Assembly (NCBI GenBank): GCA_947164865.1
Contig: CAMUYA010000018.1
Span: 1-64,000, forward strand
Source of the DNA: an uncultured Lachnospiraceae bacterium
Lineage (GTDB): Bacteria; Bacillota; Clostridia; Lachnospirales; Lachnospiraceae
Direction of reading: 5' to 3'
DNA: 64,000 bases
Under the pieces are notes generated by a model. The model ran no database searches and was not told the origin of the DNA. It saw nothing but the letters and a program-made list of their open reading frames with translations. This document shows, one piece after another, positions 27,591-35,097 of the stretch. Each line of letters opens with the position of its first letter. Positions within the stretch are counted from its first letter, which is position 1. A program made the translations under genes and the position numbers.

Positions 27591-28754
27591 TCATCTTGTG
27601 ATCACTTCAGTCTGCACGTAGCTCTTTACCTGATCTTTCAATCCTTCCGTAAGATATAATTTACCGTTCTCGTCTATGAGCGCCATCTCAAAATCGTATG
27701 TTCCCGACCGCCAGAACTCCACTGCTTTATCATATCCCATGACAAAAAGCGCTGTTGTAAGGGCATCCGCAAGAGCGGAATCATCACTTGTAACGGTGAC
27801 GGAGGCAAGGCCGTTTTCCACGGGATATCCGGTCTCCGGGTCGATAATATGGGTGTACTTCACTCCGTCAACCTCAAAAAACCTTTCATAATTACCGGAA
27901 GTGACTATCGAAAACGGTGTGAGATCCCCCTCGGAGGAAGAGTCAGCGGTGATCACTGCCAGGTACTCTCCCACGCCCTTGTCCGGATCCTGAAGTCCCA
28001 CCTTGAAGGGCTTACCCTCGGGCTTTTTCCCCATGCAGAGGATGTTTCCTCCCAAGCTGATGACTGCGCCCGTTACCCCCTCTGCATAATCCTCGTTGAA
28101 CATCTGAGCTATCTTATCGGCTATAAAACCCTTTCCTATTCCGCCCAGATCAATCTTCATTCCCTCTGTCTCATATACGATCCCTTTTTCTACGCTGCTG
28201 CCCTCATCACCGTTAGACCACTCCTTTGAGGGAAGCTCCTTCTTTTGAGCATCCTCGGGTCTTGCCAGCATAAGCAGCTTCTCTATCTCTTCCGCTTCGG
28301 GTATGCGGTAATCTTTCGAAAAAAAACCCCAGGCTTCCACAACGGGATATAGTGCAATATTGAAAGCGCCTTCTGTCTCTCTGCCGATCATCTGTCCACG
28401 GCTGACAGCCTCCATGAGTTCTTCCGAGCATATGGCATTTCCACTTTCGTTAAGGTACCTGAGCTCTGAATCCTCTCTTTGGGTTGAAATGACTTTGTCC
28501 ATACGGTCTATCAGGTCCGCTGCATCTCTGATAGCGTTTTCCGATTCTGCCCCGTATACAGTCATTCCTATCACGGTATCCAGAGCTGAAAATGCCGTAA
28601 CAGATTTCCCGTTTGAAGTATCTATTACCAGCGAATCGGAAAAGAGATGTCCCTGATCCCCGGACGGTTCACCGGATGCACCCCGGCTACCTGTACACCC
28701 CGATAATGCAAGGATAGCCGCAAACAGCACTCCCACTATGGATTTTGATCTCAT
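27591..28754 (-). CDS. apbE: FAD:protein FMN transferase lipoprotein
   Basis: ApbE moves FMN from FAD onto Thr or Ser of extracytoplasmic flavoproteins such as the RnfG and RnfD subunits. The ATG at 28754 (MRSKSIVG) has GGGAG at 9 nt and begins a lipoprotein signal with lipobox LSGC, so I prefer it to the upstream start at 28775. Family motifs include IDLGGIGKGFIADKI, which binds FAD, and THIIDPETGYPV and TTALFVMGYDKAV near the end. The 387-residue length is normal. It faces the ECF operon tail-to-tail and has no target flavoprotein in the window. Confidence 0.94.
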   Translation of the reverse strand: MRSKSIVGVLFAAILALSGCTGSRGASGEPSGDQGHLFSDSLVIDTSNGKSVTAFSALDTVIGMTVYGAESENAIRDAADLIDRMDKVISTQREDSELRYLNESGNAICSEELMEAVSRGQMIGRETEGAFNIALYPVVEAWGFFSKDYRIPEAEEIEKLLMLARPEDAQKKELPSKEWSNGDEGSSVEKGIVYETEGMKIDLGGIGKGFIADKIAQMFNEDYAEGVTGAVISLGGNILCMGKKPEGKPFKVGLQDPDKGVGEYLAVITADSSSEGDLTPFSIVTSGNYERFFEVDGVKYTHIIDPETGYPVENGLASVTVTSDDSALADALTTALFVMGYDKAVEFWRSGTYDFEMALIDENGKLYLTEGLKDQVKSYVQTEVITR

Positions 28755-28905
28755 AACAAATCTCTCCCGATACATAGAAAACCTTTCCGGTCAAAGCTTA
28801 TAAGCTTATAATATGATATCACAAACTAAATCGGTGTAAACATTATTATCGGCAAACTTTCATTATTCACGTAAGATACGGATTATTTATGCTATAATAC
28901 AAGAT

Positions 28906-29814
28906 ATGGATTTAAACGGACCACTCATGAAGGCCATAAAGGCCTTAAATTTCATATCGGGCAGTTCCACCGATGAAGAAGACATCAAAAAGCACCGGGA
29001 ATCCGTGGAGCGCGTCAGCAGGCTTGCCACTCCCAAGGGAGATGTTGATATTGAGCATTTCACAGTCGGAGAGATCAAATGCGAATCGGTCAAAAGCCTG
29101 TCAAACTACAATCCCCACTATGTGATACTCTACGTCCACGGCGGAGGTTACCTGAGCGGTGGCCTTGATTACGCACGTATCCTTGCCAAAAAGCTTGCCG
29201 TGGCAACAGGCTTTACTACATTCACCTTTGCCTACCGTCTTGCGCCGGAATATGCATATCCGGCAGCGATCGAAGACGGTCTTTCGGTGTGGGATCATCT
29301 GACGGGAGGAATGTATTCTCCATCACATATTCTTCTTGCCGGGGATTCCGCAGGCGGGAATCTGGCTTTGTGCCTCACTCAGGAACTCCTTAAAAAGAAC
29401 AGACCCACTCCACGTGAGCTGCTTCTATTCAGCCCATGGACCGATATGACATGTAAGGCAAAGTCGTATGAGACAAATAAGGAGATCGATCCCGTGCTGT
29501 CAAGGGAATTTGTGGAAGACGCCGCAAGAGCCTATATCGCAGGAGCCGGGGATCCGGCAGATCCAAGGTTCAGCCCGCTTTTCGGTAATTTTGCCGCTTT
29601 CCCTCCCGCTTATATAATGGCCGGGCGCAATGAGATACTTCTGGATGACAGCATCCGGCTCTGCGAAAGAATAAGAGAAGCAGGGAGAATTGCCGAGCTC
29701 GACATCGAAGAAAAAGGGTGGCATGTGTATCAGCAGATGCCTGTAAAAATTGCTTCACTGGCCATCAACAGGCTTGCCCGGCATATAGAAAAAGAATTAA
29801 ACGGAGAAAAATAA
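28906..29814 (+). CDS. Alpha/beta hydrolase, hormone-sensitive lipase family
   Basis: This 302-residue esterase-type enzyme has the oxyanion motif HGGG at 78-81, the nucleophile S148 in GDSAGGN, and the acid and His in the C-terminal third (ILLDD near 245 and GWHVYQ near 277). The YRLAPEYAYPAAIEDG segment is typical of the HSL family. No signal peptide is seen. A TATAAT box ends only 7 bp before the ATG at 28906, and no Shine-Dalgarno site exists, so the mRNA may be leaderless. It begins a three-gene unit with an acyltransferase-like and a DUF6320 protein, with a 6-bp gap to the next gene. The natural substrate is unknown. Confidence 0.9.
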   Translation: MDLNGPLMKAIKALNFISGSSTDEEDIKKHRESVERVSRLATPKGDVDIEHFTVGEIKCESVKSLSNYNPHYVILYVHGGGYLSGGLDYARILAKKLAVATGFTTFTFAYRLAPEYAYPAAIEDGLSVWDHLTGGMYSPSHILLAGDSAGGNLALCLTQELLKKNRPTPRELLLFSPWTDMTCKAKSYETNKEIDPVLSREFVEDAARAYIAGAGDPADPRFSPLFGNFAAFPPAYIMAGRNEILLDDSIRLCERIREAGRIAELDIEEKGWHVYQQMPVKIASLAINRLARHIEKELNGEK

Positions 29815-29820
29815 CGATCT

Positions 29821-31077
29821 ATGAGCAGTACCAACTGGTATAAACTTGACAATGTGGCCAAGGTGTTTCTGGCCACGGTAAACAAAAGAGACACGCGTGC
29901 TCTCAGAGTTAGTTGTACTTTAAAAGACAATATCGACCCGGAGCTTTTACAGGAAGCGGTGCTTTCCGCCATCCAGGACAGACCCCAGGTGCAGGTGCGC
30001 ATCCGCAGAGGGATATTCTGGCATTACCTGGAAGACACGGATATTCTTCCCGTAGTATGCGAAGAGCACGATCGTGTATGTCCCCTTTTATATGTTCACG
30101 CAAAATCAATGCTCCACTATCAGGTGACCTATTTCAGAAACAGGATCAATCTGGATATTTTCCACGCCATCTGCGATGGTACGGGAGCCTTGGAGTTTCT
30201 GAATATCATTGTTCTTGATTATCTGAAGCTCAGATTTCCCGGAAGATTTAAGGATATAGCGATCCATTCGGGAGCATCGGCTGAGGATCTGAGCGAGGAC
30301 AGCTACAGACAGTTTTTCGAAAACATGGATCTGTCTCTCTCCGGCAGGCAGCCAAAACAGATCTCATACCATCCGAGCGGACTGAAGCTTCAATATAACC
30401 AGCTGCAGTTTTTCGAGATACATATGCCCGTTGATCAGATCCTTCCCCGTGCAAAGGCTCTCGGCGTATCACTCACCAGCTATCTCGGAGCTGTATGGAT
30501 GATGGCGATAAATGAGGAGATCCCTCCCAGAAAGAGAAAGCTCCCCATCACCGTTTCTCTTCCGGTCAATCTGAGAAATTATTATCCTTCATATACAACA
30601 AGAAACTTTTTCAATAATGTTAATGTTTCTCATGTTTTTAACGGTGATATCTCTCTTGAAGATCTTGCTAAAGAATTTGATGCATCCTTTAAGAGTAAAC
30701 TGGATCCCGAGAGCATTAAGAAACAGATGGACAGTTTTGAGACCATGGAATTTTTTGCTCCCGTCAGAGCGGTGCCGCTTCTTATAAAGCAGCCTGTAGT
30801 GAAATACTTCTCCATGAGATCCGATAAAAAGGCAACTATGGTCTTTTCAAACCTCGGCATCATGTCCCCTCCGGGAGATATGGGCGAGCAGATAGAAAAT
30901 TACAGCGGATTCTGCAGTGCCAACAAACTGTTTTCCACTATGTTCAGCTATAACGGTGACCTTACGCTGGGCGTTTCTTCGCCCTATGTAAACACGGGGA
31001 TCATCAAAAACTTCGTAAGAAGCCTTTCGGGCACCGGAGTGAACATCAGAGTATATGCTACGGAGGTGATTCGCTGA
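29821..31077 (+). CDS. Condensation/alcohol-acetyltransferase-like protein
   Basis: The 418-residue protein belongs to the chloramphenicol-acetyltransferase-like superfamily that includes alcohol O-acetyltransferases, wax-ester synthases and peptide condensation domains. The HxxxDG motif is H115 to D119 in HAICDGTG. A second family feature, a conserved Asn/Arg near VSLPVNLRNYYPS, is also present. There is no carrier-protein domain nearby. It lies between a hydrolase and a DUF6320 membrane protein whose start overlaps its stop. The trio looks like a lipid or ester acyl-exchange module, but the reaction is inferred from fold only. Confidence 0.8.
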   Translation: MSSTNWYKLDNVAKVFLATVNKRDTRALRVSCTLKDNIDPELLQEAVLSAIQDRPQVQVRIRRGIFWHYLEDTDILPVVCEEHDRVCPLLYVHAKSMLHYQVTYFRNRINLDIFHAICDGTGALEFLNIIVLDYLKLRFPGRFKDIAIHSGASAEDLSEDSYRQFFENMDLSLSGRQPKQISYHPSGLKLQYNQLQFFEIHMPVDQILPRAKALGVSLTSYLGAVWMMAINEEIPPRKRKLPITVSLPVNLRNYYPSYTTRNFFNNVNVSHVFNGDISLEDLAKEFDASFKSKLDPESIKKQMDSFETMEFFAPVRAVPLLIKQPVVKYFSMRSDKKATMVFSNLGIMSPPGDMGEQIENYSGFCSANKLFSTMFSYNGDLTLGVSSPYVNTGIIKNFVRSLSGTGVNIRVYATEVIR

Positions 31078-31745
31078 TGAAAAAGTGTCCTTACTGTAAA
31101 ATCGAAGTTGGCGGAGATCTTGTCAAATGCCCGATCTGTCAGAGTAAGCTGATGGGAGAAGCGGAAGAACCCTACTTTCCCAAACAGACCGAGCAGCAGA
31201 GACGTTCCCTGTATTACAAGGTTCAGCTCTTTGTTGTATGGGTTCTCGTAATAGCCGGGTTATCGATTGATTTTTTGTTTCACATCATGATACCTGCCTA
31301 TCCGGATCTGCATTGGAGTCTGCTCCTCACAATGTGGCTGGTCGCTTTCGAATTTCTGATAATGAGGCAGTTCAAGCCCGGAACAGGATCCGCCAGAAAG
31401 GTCACATGGATGGTTTTTATCACCCTGATAATGCTGGTGATAACCTCTTACTTTTTAGGATTTTTGCAATTTACGGTGTACTGGATCGTCCCTATCGTAC
31501 TTATCGGAAACATCATCACCAACTTTGTGTTAGCAATGATAGATAAAAAGGGAAACACCATGTCATATCTTCTGACCAACCTTTTTGTGGGCGTTATACC
31601 CTATATTTTCCTTTATTTCTTTGGAAAAGGAATGAAACTGGCATGGATAATCTGTATGATACTGAGCGTTATCCTGTTTATAGGAGCCGTAATATTCAAG
31701 GGAAGAATGGTTCTAAACGAGATACAGAGAAGGTTTAATGTCTGA
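31077..31745 (+). CDS. DUF6320 zinc-ribbon membrane protein
   Basis: The 222-residue protein begins with a zinc ribbon formed by C4, C7, C18 and C21 (CPYC and CPIC) and continues with five or six membrane helices from about residue 48. This is the layout of DUF6320. Function is unknown. Its start overlaps the acyltransferase stop (TGATGA), so the two proteins are likely made together. A bidirectional terminator follows 26 bp later. Confidence 0.82.
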   Translation: MKKCPYCKIEVGGDLVKCPICQSKLMGEAEEPYFPKQTEQQRRSLYYKVQLFVVWVLVIAGLSIDFLFHIMIPAYPDLHWSLLLTMWLVAFEFLIMRQFKPGTGSARKVTWMVFITLIMLVITSYFLGFLQFTVYWIVPIVLIGNIITNFVLAMIDKKGNTMSYLLTNLFVGVIPYIFLYFFGKGMKLAWIICMILSVILFIGAVIFKGRMVLNEIQRRFNV

Positions 31746-31770
31746 ATCCTATATGTCTTATATGATATTC

Positions 31771-31800
31771 AAAAGCCGGAGCATCTAAGCTCCGGCTTTT
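31771..31800. terminator. Bidirectional terminator
   Basis: AAAAGCCGGAGC (31771-31782) pairs with GCTCCGGCTTTT (31789-31800) around a 6-nt loop. It serves both the DUF6320 unit from the left and the trk/DtxR unit from the right. Confidence 0.88.
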
Positions 31801-31801
31801 A

Positions 31802-32176
31802 TCATTTACCTGAATTCTTTTTGATATACTTCTTTATCGCTTCAAAGCTTTCCATGCTTAGATCATGCTCCACACGGCATGCATCCTCCACTGCAATGAC
31901 CTCGGGAACTCCTATCTTTACCAGCCACTCCGAGATGAGCTTGTGTCTTTCATAGATCATCTCCGCTATTTTCGAACCCGTCTCGGTAAGATAGATATAT
32001 CCTTCATCCGTCACCCTGATATGGCCGCGTTCCCGCAGATTTCTCATAGCCACGCTTACGCTTGACTTCTTGTAGCCCAGCTCATTTGCTATATCCACGG
32101 AGCGCACAACCGGCTTTGTCTCACTGAGCATGAGTATTGTTTCTAAGTAATCCTCGGATGATTCGTTTTTTCTCAT
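31802..32176 (-). CDS. DtxR/MntR-family metal-dependent repressor
   Basis: The 124-residue protein has the N-terminal winged helix typical of DtxR/MntR (SEDYLETIL, then SVDIANELGYKKSSVSVAMRNL and GYIYLTETG) and the metal-binding dimerisation segment with ACRVEHDLSMESF. The length is close to that of MntR (about 140), without an SH3-like C-terminus. Such proteins repress genes when bound to Mn or Fe. It starts 12 bp after trkH and is the last gene of a trkA-trkH transcription unit, an unexpected partner for potassium transport. No iron or manganese transporter is in the window. Confidence 0.9.
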   Translation of the reverse strand: MRKNESSEDYLETILMLSETKPVVRSVDIANELGYKKSSVSVAMRNLRERGHIRVTDEGYIYLTETGSKIAEMIYERHKLISEWLVKIGVPEVIAVEDACRVEHDLSMESFEAIKKYIKKNSGK

Positions 32177-32188
32177 GTTATAGTCTCC

Positions 32189-33628
32189 TTAGTATTTTCT
32201 CCAGCATGCAGGGTTAAGTATTATGAGCATCGGGAAAAGCTCAAGCCTGCCGGCCAGCATATCAAAGATCAGCACGATTTTTGAAAATGTACCGAATATC
32301 GAAAAATTGCCCGTCGGTCCCACAAGTCCAAGCCCGGGGCCAATATTGTTCAGCATTGCCACCACTCCGGTAAAGTTGGTGGTGAAGTCGAGATTATCGA
32401 CTGATATCAAAACGACCGATATCAGCATTATAAAAAAGTATGATGCAAGATAGACGTTTGTAGCCCTTACGGTTTCATGCTCCACCACATGCCCGTCCAT
32501 ATGAATCTTTTTAACCTGACGGGGATGGATCATGGTCGAAAGCTCTTTACGGATAGTCTTGGCCATAATGAGCCAGCGCGATATCTTCATGCCTCCGCCC
32601 GTACTTCCCGAGCAGGCGCCGCAAAACATAAGAAGCACAAGGATCGATTTTGAGAGCATGGGCCAGAGGTCAAAATCAGCTGTGGAATAACCGGTGGTGG
32701 TGATTATTGATCCCACCTGGAATGCAGCGTGCCTGATACTGTCGGCAGGCGCGTACAATCCCCTGATATCAAAGGCGATGATCGCCGTCGAAACAAGGAT
32801 TATTCCAAGATACCATTTGACTTCGGAAATGGAAAAAGCATCCTTAAACTGCCTTCTTATCAGACAGAAATACACGGAATAGTTGATCCCGCTGAGTATC
32901 ATGAAGATCGTGATAGCCCACTGGATCGCAGGATTATACGAGGTTATACTCGTGTTCAGCACACCGTAGCCTCCGGTCCCAACGGTTCCGAAAATGGTGG
33001 TGACGGCTTCAAAGAAGTTCATACCGCATATTATATATACAACACAGCCGATTATGGTCAGACCGAGATAGAGTGCATACAGGATCAGCGCCGTCTTCTG
33101 CACTCTTGGAACAAGCTTGCCGACTGCGGGACCTGTGCTCTCGGCGCGCATGAGGTTGATCGAATATCCTCCCATTATCGGGAATATGGCCATGATGAAT
33201 ACAAATACACCCATTCCGCCGATCCAGTGTGTAAAGCTTCTCCAAAATACACAGGCATGCGACAGAGCCTCCACATCGCTAAGAATGCTTCCTCCCGTGG
33301 TGGTAAAGCCCGACACGGATTCAAACAGAGCGTCGACGAAATTGGGAATCTCCCCCGTGGCAAAAAATGGAACCGCCCCCACGATGCTCATTGCGATCCA
33401 TCCGATAGCCACTGTTGCAAAGCCCTCGCGGGTATAGAGATCGTGTGTTTTGGGTTTTTTCAGTTTTATGATAAGCCCAAGCAAAAAGCTTGCAAGGGCT
33501 GTCACGATAAATACAAAGGATTGGTTTCCTTCGCCGTAACAGAAGCCGACTATAGCGGGAAGAAGCAGAAAAGCCGCTTCTATCTGCAATATCCAGCCTA
33601 TTATATAGCTGACCATTGTAAAGTTCAT
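32189..33628 (-). CDS. trkH: Potassium uptake membrane subunit, TrkH/KtrB family
   Basis: The 479-residue membrane protein forms the potassium channel of the Trk/Ktr system. Four repeated pore loops are visible with the filter Gly residues, for example SGFTTTGGS, FGTVGTGGYG, TTGYSTADFD and NNIGPGLG. The start is ATG 33628 with GGAG upstream. It lies 36 bp downstream of trkA, its regulatory partner, and 12 bp upstream of the DtxR-type gene. The length matches TrkH rather than the shorter KtrB. Confidence 0.93.
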   Translation of the reverse strand: MNFTMVSYIIGWILQIEAAFLLLPAIVGFCYGEGNQSFVFIVTALASFLLGLIIKLKKPKTHDLYTREGFATVAIGWIAMSIVGAVPFFATGEIPNFVDALFESVSGFTTTGGSILSDVEALSHACVFWRSFTHWIGGMGVFVFIMAIFPIMGGYSINLMRAESTGPAVGKLVPRVQKTALILYALYLGLTIIGCVVYIICGMNFFEAVTTIFGTVGTGGYGVLNTSITSYNPAIQWAITIFMILSGINYSVYFCLIRRQFKDAFSISEVKWYLGIILVSTAIIAFDIRGLYAPADSIRHAAFQVGSIITTTGYSTADFDLWPMLSKSILVLLMFCGACSGSTGGGMKISRWLIMAKTIRKELSTMIHPRQVKKIHMDGHVVEHETVRATNVYLASYFFIMLISVVLISVDNLDFTTNFTGVVAMLNNIGPGLGLVGPTGNFSIFGTFSKIVLIFDMLAGRLELFPMLIILNPACWRKY

Positions 33629-33664
33629 TTCGGTGTAATCTCCGGTTTGGCCTATATATCAATA

Positions 33665-35020
33665 TCAGAGCAATATGTCTTTAATGTCTTTCATTCCAAG
33701 ATGCTTCATTACGACTACCACGTAGTCTCCCACCTTGATCACATCATTACCGGTGGGGAAGATAACCTGGCTCCCCCTGGTGATGGAGCATATGTTGATA
33801 TCCTTTTTCATCTTAAGCTTTGCAAGCGGAATATCCGTTACACCTGATGCTTCTTTTACAAAGAATTCCAGTGCTTCGGCTTTTCCATCCTCCAGCCTGT
33901 AGAGGTTTTCCACGTTGCTTCCGAGTGAGTCGTTCATGGAACGGGCATACCTGATGATAAGATCCGCTGTAAGAAGCCTCGGGAAGACCGTAGTATCAAC
34001 CTTTATCTCACCCAGAAGCGAATTGAAGTTGATACGGTTAATCTTACATACCGACTTGGAATTGCCCAGCTTTTTTGCCAGCAATGAAAGGAGGATATTC
34101 TCCTCATCAAGACCTGTCAATGCCACAAAGCCATCCGCCTTTTCCAGACCTTCCTGCAGGAGCAGCTTCTCGTCGGTTCCGTCGCCGTGTATCACGACAG
34201 CATCCGGAAGTTTTTCCGAAAGCTCATTACATACGTTTTCATCGATTTCCACGATCTTGGTGTTTATTCCCGCGGAGAGAAGACGCCGTGCCAGATAATA
34301 TGATATGGTTCCGCCTCCCACAAGCATCGCGGTGCGGGTCCTTCCTGAAGTAAAGCCTATCTTTCGGAAGAACATGGTGGCAGTCTGCGGCGTGGTAACG
34401 ACAGATGCGATATCACCCTCCTCAAATACAAAATTACCGCGGGGGATTATTATCTCTTCGCCTCTTGTGACAAGAGGGATTAAAACGTTGAACCCGAGAG
34501 ATTCCTTCAGATGCATGAGCTCGATCCCGCAAAGGAGGCACTCCTTCGTGACACGGAAATGTATGAGCTCAAGCCTTCCCTTTGAGAATGTGTCGATCTT
34601 GACAGCGGAAGGGAACTGGAATATACGTGCTATCTCGTTGGCAGTGATAAGCTCGGGGTTGATGACAAGATCAAGCCCCAGTTTATCGCGCAAGAAAGTG
34701 ATCTCTTCGTTGTAAATGGGATTGCGCACACGTGCTATCGTCTTGCAGTGACCTGCCTGCCTTGCGATACAGCAGCAAAGAAGATTCTGCTCATCCGATG
34801 CAGTAACCGCTATCAGAAGATCGGCCTTTTCAACACCGGCTTCCTGCAGGGTCTGATAGCTTACACCGTTCCCGATTATGCCCTGTGCATCCAGTTCGTC
34901 GGTTATCCCATGGACCCTGTCGGGATTCTTGTCCACAACGACTATATCATGATTTTCCCCACCCAGCTGCTGGGCAAGGGTGTGCCCCACTTTGCCGCAG
35001 CCAACAATGATGATGTTCAT
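33665..35020 (-). CDS. trkA: Potassium channel regulatory subunit TrkA
   Basis: The 451-residue cytoplasmic protein consists of two RCK units. Each has a Rossmann nucleotide-binding part (GCGKVGHTLAQQL at the start and MLVGGGTISYYLARRL near 230) followed by a TrkA_C domain. It binds NAD(H) or ATP/ADP and gates TrkH. An acid residue ends the second beta strand in VVDKNPD and VEIDEN, suggesting NAD(H). The ATG at 35020 follows GAGGT. It is the first gene of trkA-trkH-dtxR. Confidence 0.94.
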   Translation of the reverse strand: MNIIIVGCGKVGHTLAQQLGGENHDIVVVDKNPDRVHGITDELDAQGIIGNGVSYQTLQEAGVEKADLLIAVTASDEQNLLCCCIARQAGHCKTIARVRNPIYNEEITFLRDKLGLDLVINPELITANEIARIFQFPSAVKIDTFSKGRLELIHFRVTKECLLCGIELMHLKESLGFNVLIPLVTRGEEIIIPRGNFVFEEGDIASVVTTPQTATMFFRKIGFTSGRTRTAMLVGGGTISYYLARRLLSAGINTKIVEIDENVCNELSEKLPDAVVIHGDGTDEKLLLQEGLEKADGFVALTGLDEENILLSLLAKKLGNSKSVCKINRINFNSLLGEIKVDTTVFPRLLTADLIIRYARSMNDSLGSNVENLYRLEDGKAEALEFFVKEASGVTDIPLAKLKMKKDINICSITRGSQVIFPTGNDVIKVGDYVVVVMKHLGMKDIKDILL

Positions 35021-35097
35021 AAAGACTGACCTCGATTAGAGTAATCAAACAACAAACATAAGTATAGCATAGTTCAGGCGAAATGTTAATATAACAA

